A stretch of DNA of 64,000 bases from CAWEQO01 sp963811225 (GTDB lineage: Bacteria > Chloroflexota > Anaerolineae > Anaerolineales > Anaerolineaceae), in contig CAWEQO010000008.1 of the NCBI GenBank assembly GCA_963811225.1, positions 1-64,000 of the forward strand, read 5' to 3'. The position numbers and the translations under genes are program-made. Every line of letters starts with the position of its first letter. The stretch's first letter is position 1. Under the pieces are notes generated by a model. That model searched no databases. It saw only the letters and a program-made list of their open reading frames with translations, and was not told the DNA's origin. Of the stretch, positions 28,139-35,173 are shown in pieces.

Positions 28139-28570
28139 TCAATAACCATGGGATGAAACGTTGAAGAAAGTGCTGATCACAAACAGCACCGCATAAACGT
28201 ACCAAAGCGGCCACCAGATGCGGGCAAGCGGCCACCAGTAAAACATTAAGCTGACAAGGTAGAGCAGAACATACGGAACGAACACAGGTGGGTAAATCGG
28301 TGAGCGCCAGGCGATTGGACGGGCAATATCGACGATATAGCCGAACGAGGCGAAGATGGCGTACAGGAAACCTCCCAGCCACAGGTACCAGGGATTCTTG
28401 CCAACCAGCAGCGCCAGGCTCACCACGAGCATCGGCAGGGCCAGGAGATACACCAATCGCCCCCACTGCATTGCCAGGTCAAAATTCCACTTTCTTATGG
28501 CGAAGTAGATGAGCAGCGCAACCTGGAGAAAGAACGAGGCAAAAACGTACAGCTTTTCGTACGTGCTCAT
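28139..28570 (-). CDS. Hypothetical integral membrane protein
   Basis: A 143-aa protein with about four to five hydrophobic helices, rich in Trp and Tyr (for example SLMFYWWPLARIWWPLWYVY). I recognise no family. It lies just downstream of the BMC operon on the same strand, 164 bases after the last shell gene, with no obvious terminator between, so read-through is possible. Nothing links it to the microcompartment otherwise. The 250 bases between it and the YgiT-type gene show no convincing gene. Confidence 0.6.
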   Translation of the reverse strand: MSTYEKLYVFASFFLQVALLIYFAIRKWNFDLAMQWGRLVYLLALPMLVVSLALLVGKNPWYLWLGGFLYAIFASFGYIVDIARPIAWRSPIYPPVFVPYVLLYLVSLMFYWWPLARIWWPLWYVYAVLFVISTFFNVSSHGY

Positions 28571-28734
28571 ATGGCCACCCTATCCTGCAGCATAACTGAA
28601 CTGCTGGCTGCTCAAATGAACTGCTGAAAATGGGCCGGATTGCGAGTGGAAAAAGCGGCACCCTGAACCGGTCCCTGCTTCATCTGAGAGAACCGACACC
28701 GCGCGAGTATTCGAGAAAGTTAAGTATCGCCCGT

Positions 28735-29007
28735 TTATGTTTCTAAATAGGTCGAATCAACGATCCCAACAATCACCGAGATGACGGCCGCGTCCGGGTT
28801 GTTGAGCACCTGGCGGGCTCCGCTGCCCTCGCGCAGCACCAACACGGTATCGCCGATGCCGGCATGGGAATTATCGAGGGCGATGAAATCGCCGCTGGGC
28901 TCATCGCCGGGCATGGTAAGGGGCTGCACCACCAGGATGCGCCGGTTCTTGTAATCGGCGTGACTGATGGTTGTTACCACGGTTCCCACCACTTTTCCGA
29001 GGATCAT
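28735..29007 (-). CDS. BMC pentameric shell vertex protein (EutN/CcmL, BMC-P)
   Basis: A 90-aa BMC-P protein. MILGKVVGTVVTTISHADY, LVVQPL and the GIGDTVLVLREGSGAR core are the EutN/CcmL signature. Five copies form the pentamer that caps a shell vertex. It is the last gene of the microcompartment operon and its start overlaps the previous BMC-P gene by 4 bases. It is one of three distinct BMC-P paralogues here. Confidence 0.93.
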   Translation of the reverse strand: MILGKVVGTVVTTISHADYKNRRILVVQPLTMPGDEPSGDFIALDNSHAGIGDTVLVLREGSGARQVLNNPDAAVISVIVGIVDSTYLET

Positions 29008-29324
29008 GTGTAACTCTTCCAGCCGGGTTTCAGCGTAAAGTCGAAGTCGCCGTCGGGGCGCACCACCAGCTCATCGATGATGCCGACCAGGGCCAGGTCC
29101 ACCGGGACAAACTTGATATTGCGCATGGCCAGGGCGGCTTCACGCGAGCGCACCATCACGCACAGGTCGCCGGGGCCTGCCTGGACCACGTCGGCAGCCA
29201 CCTGCAGCTTACCAACCGGCTGCAGGTGCTTGTCTAAGGGCTGCACAACCAGCAGCTTGATCCCTTGCAGGCCCTCATACTTGATCGTGCAGACTGCGCT
29301 GCCGTGCACGCGCCCCATCAGCAT
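29004..29324 (-). CDS. BMC pentameric shell vertex protein (EutN/CcmL, BMC-P)
   Basis: A 106-aa BMC-P protein starting MLMGRVHGSAVCTIKYEGL, with LLVVQPLDKH and GPGDLCVMVRSREAA. It carries a longer C-terminal extension (about 12 residues: DFTLKPGWKSYT) than the other two. The small residue pattern of the pore loop differs from the paralogues, so it may occupy different vertices. It overlaps the following BMC-P gene and comes 3 bases after the linker-protein gene. Confidence 0.9.
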   Translation of the reverse strand: MLMGRVHGSAVCTIKYEGLQGIKLLVVQPLDKHLQPVGKLQVAADVVQAGPGDLCVMVRSREAALAMRNIKFVPVDLALVGIIDELVVRPDGDFDFTLKPGWKSYT

Positions 29325-29327
29325 AAA

Positions 29328-29723
29328 TCACTTCACCTTGACATTTGAAAGGATGCGGTCGATGATGGCGTTCAACAGTGTCGCATCCACCTGGTTGCCC
29401 AGCCGGGAGTACACGGCCTGACGGACGCGCTCTTTGATCTGCTCCTGGTTGCCAGGCGGCTTCGCCCGAGAAGTGGGCGCTGGGGCCGCCTGTGACCTGG
29501 AGGGCGGCATCTGCGGCTGGCCGGATGGCGTTTGGATCTTGGACACGTACGGGCGGACCGGCGCTGCGGGCGGCTTTTCGTTGGGCTCGATCAGCTTCAC
29601 GCCCAGGCGGCGGGCTTTCTCGTAGGCCAGATCGGTCAGCACCACCTCGTCGTCCACTTCCAGCGACATCTGCCCACTTCTGAACATGTCCTCAATGTCG
29701 CGTTCGGTATAAAACTTTTTCAT
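29328..29723 (-). CDS. BMC-associated linker protein with C-terminal helical tail
   Basis: A 131-aa protein of no firmly known function. Residues 1-46 (MKKFYTERDIEDMFRSGQ onwards) resemble the small N-terminal domain seen in several BMC-linked proteins, with LTDLAYEKARRLGVKL as its core. Residues 47-92 are a Pro/Ser/Ala-rich flexible linker. Residues 93-131 form a predicted amphipathic helix (QEQIKERVRQAVYSRLG and LLNAIIDRILSNVKV) of the type used as an encapsulation peptide. The shape (small domain, linker, helix) suggests an adaptor between cargo and shell, as CcmN does in carboxysomes; this is inference. ATG 29723 overlaps the BMC-T stop (ATGA). Confidence 0.75.
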   Translation of the reverse strand: MKKFYTERDIEDMFRSGQMSLEVDDEVVLTDLAYEKARRLGVKLIEPNEKPPAAPVRPYVSKIQTPSGQPQMPPSRSQAAPAPTSRAKPPGNQEQIKERVRQAVYSRLGNQVDATLLNAIIDRILSNVKVK

Positions 29724-30346
29724 CCTTCGACCCCTTCTAAGCCTTCCAAAGCCCGAACGGCTGCATCGCGAGCGGTGACAATCTCGGCTTCGCTGCCCGC
29801 CAGCCACATGCGGCCAAACCGGCCAACGGAAGAGACGTGGATGACCTTGATGTTGGCCTTTTTCTCGGCCTCGTTGCAAGCGTAGTTAATGTAAGCCGCC
29901 GGCGCGCATTCCATCACCAGCAGCGTCTCGCTGGGAACCAGCATGCTGCCACGGCGGAAGCGATTGAGCAGCTGTGCCTGATATGGGTCGACGCGAGTGA
30001 TCACCTGCACCGACGCCACCTGCGGGCGGATGCGGTCTTCGATCTTCAATCCCAGACGGTCCAGCACCACCCGTCCCGCCTCGATTACGGCGGCCTGGTT
30101 GAGTGAATGCACCTCGAACATGCCGAACTCGCGCTCGACGATCTGAGCGCCAGGCTTGGCCTCGGTGGCCTTCACAGCGATATCCACCATGCGGAAGACC
30201 TCGTTACCGGGGGCCATCTCGATATACAGAGAGGCCATGCCTTCTGTCGGCAAGTCTCCTTGGGTTACCGTGCCGACAAAGGCGGCGTACTGCGCCTGCA
30301 TCCGGTCCAGGAAACTGTAGCATCTCAGTGAAAAAGTATCAGCCAT
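29720..30346 (-). CDS. BMC trimeric shell protein with tandem BMC domains (BMC-T)
   Basis: A ~208-aa protein with two BMC folds. The first covers ~22-95 (ASLYIEMAPGNEVFRMVDIA). The second covers ~120-200 (ETLLVMECAPAAYINYACNE, then IKVIHVSSVGRFGRMWLAG). Trimers of such tandem proteins form pseudohexameric shell tiles, often with larger or gated pores for cofactors. I choose ATG 30346, which has GGAG six bases upstream; a GTG at 30364 is the alternative. It is the only BMC-T of this operon. Confidence 0.9.
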   Translation of the reverse strand: MADTFSLRCYSFLDRMQAQYAAFVGTVTQGDLPTEGMASLYIEMAPGNEVFRMVDIAVKATEAKPGAQIVEREFGMFEVHSLNQAAVIEAGRVVLDRLGLKIEDRIRPQVASVQVITRVDPYQAQLLNRFRRGSMLVPSETLLVMECAPAAYINYACNEAEKKANIKVIHVSSVGRFGRMWLAGSEAEIVTARDAAVRALEGLEGVEG

Positions 30347-30415
30347 TGATTGCTCCAAACTCACTTGTAAGTGTTCTTGCTTTTTGATGATCCATCAAGA
30401 ACACCGAATACCTTC

Positions 30416-31273
30416 CTATCGATCTTGCATGGCGATCCCGAGCGGGGTCACAAACAAAGGCAAAGATGGGATGTAGGTTGGGATGCCCGTATACTCCTGC
30501 ATCACCTGGGCCATGCCGGGGAAGCTGGCCGTGCCACCCACCACCGTCAGGTTATCGACGCCTTTCCCTTGAATGTGACGGGCCGTGATGCTGGCAACCT
30601 TCTCCATCACCGCTCGGATGACCGGGAAGAGTCGCGCCTGCTGCGAGGGAGTCTTTTTCAGCTCCTCGGCCTCCTCGAAGCTGATGCCCAGCGCCCCGGC
30701 AATGACCAGCGAGAAATGGGTTCCGCCGGTGGGCTCGTCGGCGGTGTAGACCACCTCACCGCCTCTTACCACAGCAATGCCAGTGGTACCTCCACCGACA
30801 TCCACAATAGCGCCGTCGGTCATGCCCAGCACCCCGTTGGCCGCACTCGGCTCATCGATGAAGTGGGTGCACTCCATGCCGGCAGCTTCGACCACGTTCA
30901 TGGTGGCGCGCACTTCGGCACGAGGCACGCCGGGCGGATAGCCGGTGGCGGCATGGGTTAACGGCTGCCCCAGGCGCTGCTCCAGGCGGGATCTCATCTC
31001 CCGCAGCAGGTCCACCGCCCCGATGAAGTCCACCACCAGTCCATCGCGCACCACCTGCGCGAACTGGTACTCACCGGCCACAGGCCGGTTATCCTCGTCG
31101 AGCGCTACCATCACCAGGTAGGCGGTGCCAAGATCCACGCCAACGTGCAGTGCGCCGTGGGCAGAACCGGCTGCAGCAGCCTGGCTGCTGGCTTTACTCG
31201 GCAGGATGACCGCCTGGGCGCCGGTCAGGTAGTCTTCGATCGTACTTCTCGATCGCGCTTCCTGGTCCGTCAA
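30416..31273 (-). CDS. EutJ-like Hsp70-fold ATPase of BMC operons
   Basis: A 285-aa actin/Hsp70-fold protein. Phosphate-1 motif HVGVDLGTAYLVMVAL and phosphate-2 motif AIVDVGGGTTGIAVV are clear, with ATGYPPGVPRAEV and TVVGGTASFPGMAQV typical of EutJ. It lacks the substrate-binding domain of DnaK. EutJ is thought to assist assembly or reactivation within ethanolamine and related microcompartments. The first ~40 residues form a Ser/Ala-rich lead with YLTGAQAVIL. It is located between the BMC-H and BMC-T genes. Confidence 0.88.
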   Translation of the reverse strand: MTDQEARSRSTIEDYLTGAQAVILPSKASSQAAAAGSAHGALHVGVDLGTAYLVMVALDEDNRPVAGEYQFAQVVRDGLVVDFIGAVDLLREMRSRLEQRLGQPLTHAATGYPPGVPRAEVRATMNVVEAAGMECTHFIDEPSAANGVLGMTDGAIVDVGGGTTGIAVVRGGEVVYTADEPTGGTHFSLVIAGALGISFEEAEELKKTPSQQARLFPVIRAVMEKVASITARHIQGKGVDNLTVVGGTASFPGMAQVMQEYTGIPTYIPSLPLFVTPLGIAMQDR

Positions 31274-31294
31274 TACGCCTCAGCAGTCTTGTTC

Positions 31295-31615
31295 TTACTG
31301 TCCCGAGCGCCCGCCAATGCTGCCCTTGCTGCCCTTGGGCAGGATCATCTCGACCTCTTCATGCGGCCGCGGGATCACATGGACCGACACCAGCTCGCCA
31401 ATACGCTTGGCGGCAGCCGCTCCGGCATCCGTGGCGGCCTTGACCGCGCCTACATCACCACGCACCATGACGGTCACGTAGCCGCCGCCGACATATTCCG
31501 AGCCGATCAGGGTCACATTGGCGGCCTTGACCATTGCATCAGCAGCTTCGATGGCGCCCACCAGACCGCGGGTCTCGACCATCCCTAGAGCAATTAATGC
31601 GGTATCCACTGCCAT
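31295..31615 (-). CDS. BMC hexameric shell protein (BMC-H; EutM/PduA-like)
   Basis: A 106-aa protein with one BMC domain: ALGMVETRGLVGAIEAADAM, YVGGGYVTVMVRGDVGAVKA and a C-terminal VHVIPRPHEEVE. Six copies form the hexagonal tiles of the shell facets. The tail after residue ~88 (MILPKGSKGSIGGRSGQ) is a Gly/Lys/Ser extension. It is the only BMC-H in the window, so it must make up most of the facets. It lies 27 bases downstream of the aldehyde dehydrogenase gene. Confidence 0.96.
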   Translation of the reverse strand: MAVDTALIALGMVETRGLVGAIEAADAMVKAANVTLIGSEYVGGGYVTVMVRGDVGAVKAATDAGAAAAKRIGELVSVHVIPRPHEEVEMILPKGSKGSIGGRSGQ

Positions 31616-31642
31616 TGTTTAAATTCCTTTCCTATCTCTTGG

Positions 31643-33112
31643 TTAGTAAGAATTATTGAGGATTTCCTGTACCACTTCGCGCACCACGCGCTCAATCTCT
31701 TGCGGCGTTGGGCCGCCGGCGAATTGGCTTTCGCCCGGCAGGAACGCCTCAGGCGGCGGCGCATGCAGCTCATAGGCCAGCCGCTTGATATTGAACAGGT
31801 GGTACACCGTGATATTATCGCCGGTGATCGAGCCGCCAACGCCGCCCGCTCCCAGCGTCATCGAGGGCATGACGCCGGTGGTAAGACCGACCGCCCCCAG
31901 TGTTCCCATGGTATTGACCAGAATGCGGAAGACCGGCTTTTCCAGGCCAAACGCCATGACGACTTTGTCGTCTTGGGCCCAGATGATCTGGGTATGGCCG
32001 CGTCCGCCGAACTGGATCATCTCGATGCTGCGATCGCAGCCCGCCTCCCAGCCGTCGGCTTCGTAGAAGCCCAGCACGGTGGTCAGCTTTTCACGCGAGA
32101 GCGGCTCGCCCCGCCCGACTTCGTTCAAGCGCGCCACCAGGATGCGGGCGCTGTCCGGCACGGCGATCCCGGCCATGGCAGCCAGCACCTGCGGCGACTT
32201 GCCGACCGTGTCGGCGTTGATGCCGCCATCGGGTTTGAACAGCATGCGGCGCAGAGCGTCCGCCTGGCGCTCGTCCACGAAGTAGGCCCCCTGCGCCTCC
32301 ATCAATTGGGCCAACCGCCCAGCAATCGGCCGGTCGGCGATAACAGCCTGCTCGGTGGCGCAAATGGTGGAGTAGTCGAAGGCCTTGCTGGCGACAATGT
32401 AGCGAGCGGCCTTCTCCAGGTCGGCGCTGCGGTCTACGTAGGCCGGGACGTTGCCCGGGCCGACGCCGTAGGCCGGTTTACCAACCGAATGGGCCGCCTT
32501 GACCATGGCGGAGCCACCGGTCGCAAGGATGACGGCCACATACTTGTGGTGCATCAACTCCTGGGTGCCCGGCAGGCTGATGTTCTCCATGCAGCTGACC
32601 AGCCCGGCAGGCGCCCCGGCATTCTCTGCCGCCTGGGCCATCACCCGGGTGGTTTCAAAGCACGAACGCACCGCCGAGGGGTGCGGAGCGACCACGACGG
32701 CATCCCGCGCCTTGACGGAGGTCAGCACCTTCGCCATTACCGTGGAGGTAGGGTTTGTGCTGGGGGTCAGCGCCGCCACCACGCCCATTGGCCAGGCGAT
32801 GTCATAAATACGCAGCTCAGGCCGGTAATGAACCACACCGACCGTCTTGACGTCCTGGATGCTCTCCCATACCCGCATGGAGGCAAACTCATTTTTCAGT
32901 TTCTTGTGAGCAGCCACGCCGTAGCCGGTCTCTTCCTGCGCCATACGCCCCAGGCGCTCGGAAGCGGTGTAAGCGGCTTCCGCCATGGCTGCACAGACCC
33001 GGTCCACCTGCTCCTGAGAAGCGTTCATCCACTGCTTCCAGGCGTTAAAGGCATTGGTCGCCAGCGTCCGGGCTTCTTGTATGGAGATCAGGTCTTTATC
33101 GAATGTGACCAC
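31643..33112 (-). CDS. Acylating (CoA) aldehyde dehydrogenase, BMC type (PduP/EutE-like)
   Basis: A 489-aa enzyme that should turn acetaldehyde (or another aldehyde) plus CoA and NAD into acyl-CoA. Cofactor and active-site features include TPSTNPTSTVMAK, ILATGGSAMVKAA, GVGPGNVPAYVDR and the catalytic Cys251 in DYSTICATEQAVI. The last ~20 residues (TPQEIERVVREVVQEILNN) after a Gly/Pro linker form an amphipathic encapsulation helix. PduP has its helix at the N-terminus; here it is at the C-terminus. It follows a BMC-P gene and precedes BMC-H. Confidence 0.94.
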   Translation of the reverse strand: MVTFDKDLISIQEARTLATNAFNAWKQWMNASQEQVDRVCAAMAEAAYTASERLGRMAQEETGYGVAAHKKLKNEFASMRVWESIQDVKTVGVVHYRPELRIYDIAWPMGVVAALTPSTNPTSTVMAKVLTSVKARDAVVVAPHPSAVRSCFETTRVMAQAAENAGAPAGLVSCMENISLPGTQELMHHKYVAVILATGGSAMVKAAHSVGKPAYGVGPGNVPAYVDRSADLEKAARYIVASKAFDYSTICATEQAVIADRPIAGRLAQLMEAQGAYFVDERQADALRRMLFKPDGGINADTVGKSPQVLAAMAGIAVPDSARILVARLNEVGRGEPLSREKLTTVLGFYEADGWEAGCDRSIEMIQFGGRGHTQIIWAQDDKVVMAFGLEKPVFRILVNTMGTLGAVGLTTGVMPSMTLGAGGVGGSITGDNITVYHLFNIKRLAYELHAPPPEAFLPGESQFAGGPTPQEIERVVREVVQEILNNSY

Positions 33113-33132
33113 GGATCAGCACCGCCATTCCT

Positions 33133-33423
33133 TCATGATTTCCGAAAGACAACTTTACCATCCACATGGAGCGAGTCGATGATCGCCATGATCACCGCGT
33201 CCACCGGCCTGTCTTTGGTGATGGTGGTCTGGCGAGCGCTCGAACCGGCGGCAGTCAGCACCAGATCCCCCACCCCGGCATCGACAGTATCGACCGCCAC
33301 GAACGGCTTACCGAAAGCTTCGCCGTGCTCGTCGGTCTGCCGGACGATCAGCAGTTTGCGGCCGGTTAACTTTTCATCTTTAATGGTCGAGACGGTCGTT
33401 CCAATCACCCGAGCAATGAGCAT
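33133..33423 (-). CDS. BMC pentameric shell vertex protein (EutN/CcmL, BMC-P)
   Basis: A 96-aa BMC-P protein: MLIARVIGTTVSTIKDEKL, KLLIVRQTD and GVGDLVLTAAGSSARQT. It is the third and most upstream vertex paralogue of the operon, between deoC and the aldehyde dehydrogenase. I choose ATG 33423 by its conserved N-terminus; an open frame extends to 33543 only through the end of deoC. Confidence 0.93.
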   Translation of the reverse strand: MLIARVIGTTVSTIKDEKLTGRKLLIVRQTDEHGEAFGKPFVAVDTVDAGVGDLVLTAAGSSARQTTITKDRPVDAVIMAIIDSLHVDGKVVFRKS

Positions 33424-33454
33424 GGTTTCTCTCCCGGCGCTGCATGCGCTCCCT

Positions 33455-34381
33455 TTAGTACGATTTCCCACCAATCGGCGCTTGCGCCTTCTGTCCGCTT
33501 TCTTTATCGCCCTTGACAATCTTGATCCCGGCGCTGGCGCCAAGGCGGGTGGCGCCGGCCTTGATCATCTTTTCGGCGTCCTCGCGGGTACGCACGCCGC
33601 CGGCCGCTTTCACGCCGATCTCGGGGCCGACCGTGCGGCGCATAAGGGCCACATCTTCCACGGTGGCGCCGCCGCTGGCGAAGCCGGTCGAGGTTTTCAC
33701 GTAGTCCGCCCCGGCCTCCTTCGACAGCAGGCTGGCGATGACCTTCTCTTCATCGGTCAGCAGCACCGCTTCGATGATGACCTTCACCAGCGCATTGCTG
33801 CGGTGGGCCACTTCCACCACGCTGCGGATGTCACGCGCGACCGTTTCGAGATCGCGGGCTTTGAGAGCGCCAATGTTGATGACCATGTCGATCTCGTTGG
33901 CGCCGTTGTGGATGGCGTCCTCGGTCTCGAAGGCCTTGACCTCGCTGGTGGTCGCTCCAAGGGGAAAACCGACCACCGAAGTGACCTTGACCGGCGAGCC
34001 CTTCAGCAGCCGGGCGCACAACGACACCCAGGTGGGGTTGACGCACACCGAGGCGAAATTGTACTTGCGGGCCTCTTCGCAGAGCTGCGTGACCTGCTCG
34101 GGGGTGGCATCCGGCTTGAGCAGGGTATGGTCGATCATGTGCGCCAGGCCTTGATCGTCCGGGATGACGCCCAGCGTGGAAGTCAGGCGCTCGGCCCCCG
34201 CGCTGATGACTTGCCCGACCTTGTTAAAACAGGTCTGCACGCACAGGCCTTCGGCGCATTCCATTTGACAGTAGTCGCCGGTTGGGGAACCAACCCCCAT
34301 GCGCTGCTCATCGATCACCGCCAAGACTTCGTGGGCGATGACTTCCACCAGTGTTTCGATTGTATTTTGGTCCAGAGCCAT
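33455..34381 (-). CDS. deoC: Deoxyribose-phosphate aldolase with BMC-targeting N-terminus
   Basis: A 308-aa class I aldolase that splits 2-deoxyribose-5-phosphate into acetaldehyde and glyceraldehyde-3-phosphate. The catalytic core (from ~79) shows IDHTLLKPDAT, Asp165 in EIDMVIN, Schiff-base Lys229 in DYVKTSTGF and Lys258 in VKAAGGVR. About 78 extra N-terminal residues are present compared with ordinary DeoC. Residues 4-25 form an amphipathic helix (TIETLVEVIAHEVLAVI) fitting an encapsulation peptide. Residues 38-51 carry Cys38, Cys42, Cys47 and Cys51 in a CX3CX4CX3C pattern. It lies 3 bases after rpiB and is the likely entry enzyme of the microcompartment. Confidence 0.95.
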   Translation of the reverse strand: MALDQNTIETLVEVIAHEVLAVIDEQRMGVGSPTGDYCQMECAEGLCVQTCFNKVGQVISAGAERLTSTLGVIPDDQGLAHMIDHTLLKPDATPEQVTQLCEEARKYNFASVCVNPTWVSLCARLLKGSPVKVTSVVGFPLGATTSEVKAFETEDAIHNGANEIDMVINIGALKARDLETVARDIRSVVEVAHRSNALVKVIIEAVLLTDEEKVIASLLSKEAGADYVKTSTGFASGGATVEDVALMRRTVGPEIGVKAAGGVRTREDAEKMIKAGATRLGASAGIKIVKGDKESGQKAQAPIGGKSY

Positions 34382-34384
34382 TCG

Positions 34385-34966
34385 TTAGCTCCCTGATTTT
34401 AGATATTGCTTTTCGACAGCATTGATCTTATCAACTCGCCCGGCATGACGGCCCCCACCGAAATCGGTCGCCAGCCAGGTCTGCACGATCTGACGAGCCA
34501 GACTGACGCCAATCAAGCCTGCGCCCAGCGTCAGCACGTTGGCATTGTTGTGTTCGCGGCTGTTGACCGCCGTGGCGTGATCGTAGCACAGGGCAGCGCG
34601 CACGCCGGGCACTTTGTTGGCCACCATGCAGCTGCCGATGCCGGCCCCATCGATGGCGATGCCGCGCCAGGCCCTGCCCTGACTGACTTGCTGGGCCACG
34701 GCGAGGGCGAAATCGGGGTAATCAACCGAAGCGGCGTTGTTCGTGCCGCAGTCGATTACGGAATATCCCAACTCTTGCAGGTACTTCTTGAGGTTCTCTT
34801 TCAGCTCGTAGCCGCCGTGATCGGTCCCAATGGCAACCACAGCGCGCTTGTCTGCGCTGCGCTGCTCCACCGCGGGCTTCTGGGCAAGGTTGGACTGAAT
34901 GCCCATGGTTTGCCGCACCACTCGCTGCACGATTTCATGAATTTCTTGATCTGAGACGGGACTCAT
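34385..34966 (-). CDS. rpiB: RpiB-family sugar-phosphate isomerase, BMC type
   Basis: A 193-aa protein of the RpiB/LacAB family, with a 40-residue extension before the core. Residues 5-22 (SDQEIHEIVQRVVRQTMG) form an amphipathic helix like an encapsulation peptide. In the core, TDHGGYELKE, ANKVPGVRAAL and SREHNNANVL are conserved. However, the loop that reads CGTGIG in E. coli RpiB is here DGAGIG (Asp106, Ala108), so both the catalytic Cys and the Thr are replaced. It may isomerise a different phosphosugar or use another base. It is the first gene of the microcompartment operon. Confidence 0.9.
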   Translation of the reverse strand: MSPVSDQEIHEIVQRVVRQTMGIQSNLAQKPAVEQRSADKRAVVAIGTDHGGYELKENLKKYLQELGYSVIDCGTNNAASVDYPDFALAVAQQVSQGRAWRGIAIDGAGIGSCMVANKVPGVRAALCYDHATAVNSREHNNANVLTLGAGLIGVSLARQIVQTWLATDFGGGRHAGRVDKINAVEKQYLKSGS

Positions 34967-35071
34967 AAATGTTCATTCCAATTTTGGATCCGAGCAGTCT
35001 GCCAAACGTGATTTTTGCGTTCACAAACTGCCAGGCGCAAGATGAAATATTAAAATTTGGTTCTGCGACTT

Positions 35072-35100
35072 AGGATACCATAGCGAGATTCGCATGTCAA
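35072..35100 (-). promoter_or_regulatory. Promoter of the BMC operon
   Basis: On the minus strand, consensus TTGACA (35100-35095), a 17-base spacer and TATCCT (35077-35072) lie ~105 bases before rpiB. The leader of about 100 bases shows no clear riboswitch, and no regulator gene is adjacent. This is the only clear promoter I see for the ten-gene operon. Confidence 0.78.
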
Positions 35101-35124
35101 ATCTTTAACGATTCTGGGAAATAA

Positions 35125-35148
35125 AACCGGGGCTTTCACGCCCCGGTT
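35125..35148 (-). terminator. lepB terminator
   Basis: A 9-bp stem (aaccggggc/gccccggtt) with a 6-nt loop and a TTTTATTT tract on the minus strand. It lies 26 bases after the lepB stop and just upstream of the BMC promoter, insulating that operon. Confidence 0.88.
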
Positions 35149-35173
35149 GAATTGCGAACTCTTATTTTCCCGG

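Noticed and set aside
30416..31273. DnaK chaperone
   Set aside because: Only the actin-like ATPase part is present (285 aa) and the motifs and BMC context match EutJ.
31700..34396. A ~900-codon open frame on the plus strand across the BMC genes
   Set aside because: It is exactly antisense to well-recognised dehydrogenase, BMC-P and DeoC genes, has no family features and is His/Gly/Arg-rich, as expected for a GC-rich shadow frame.
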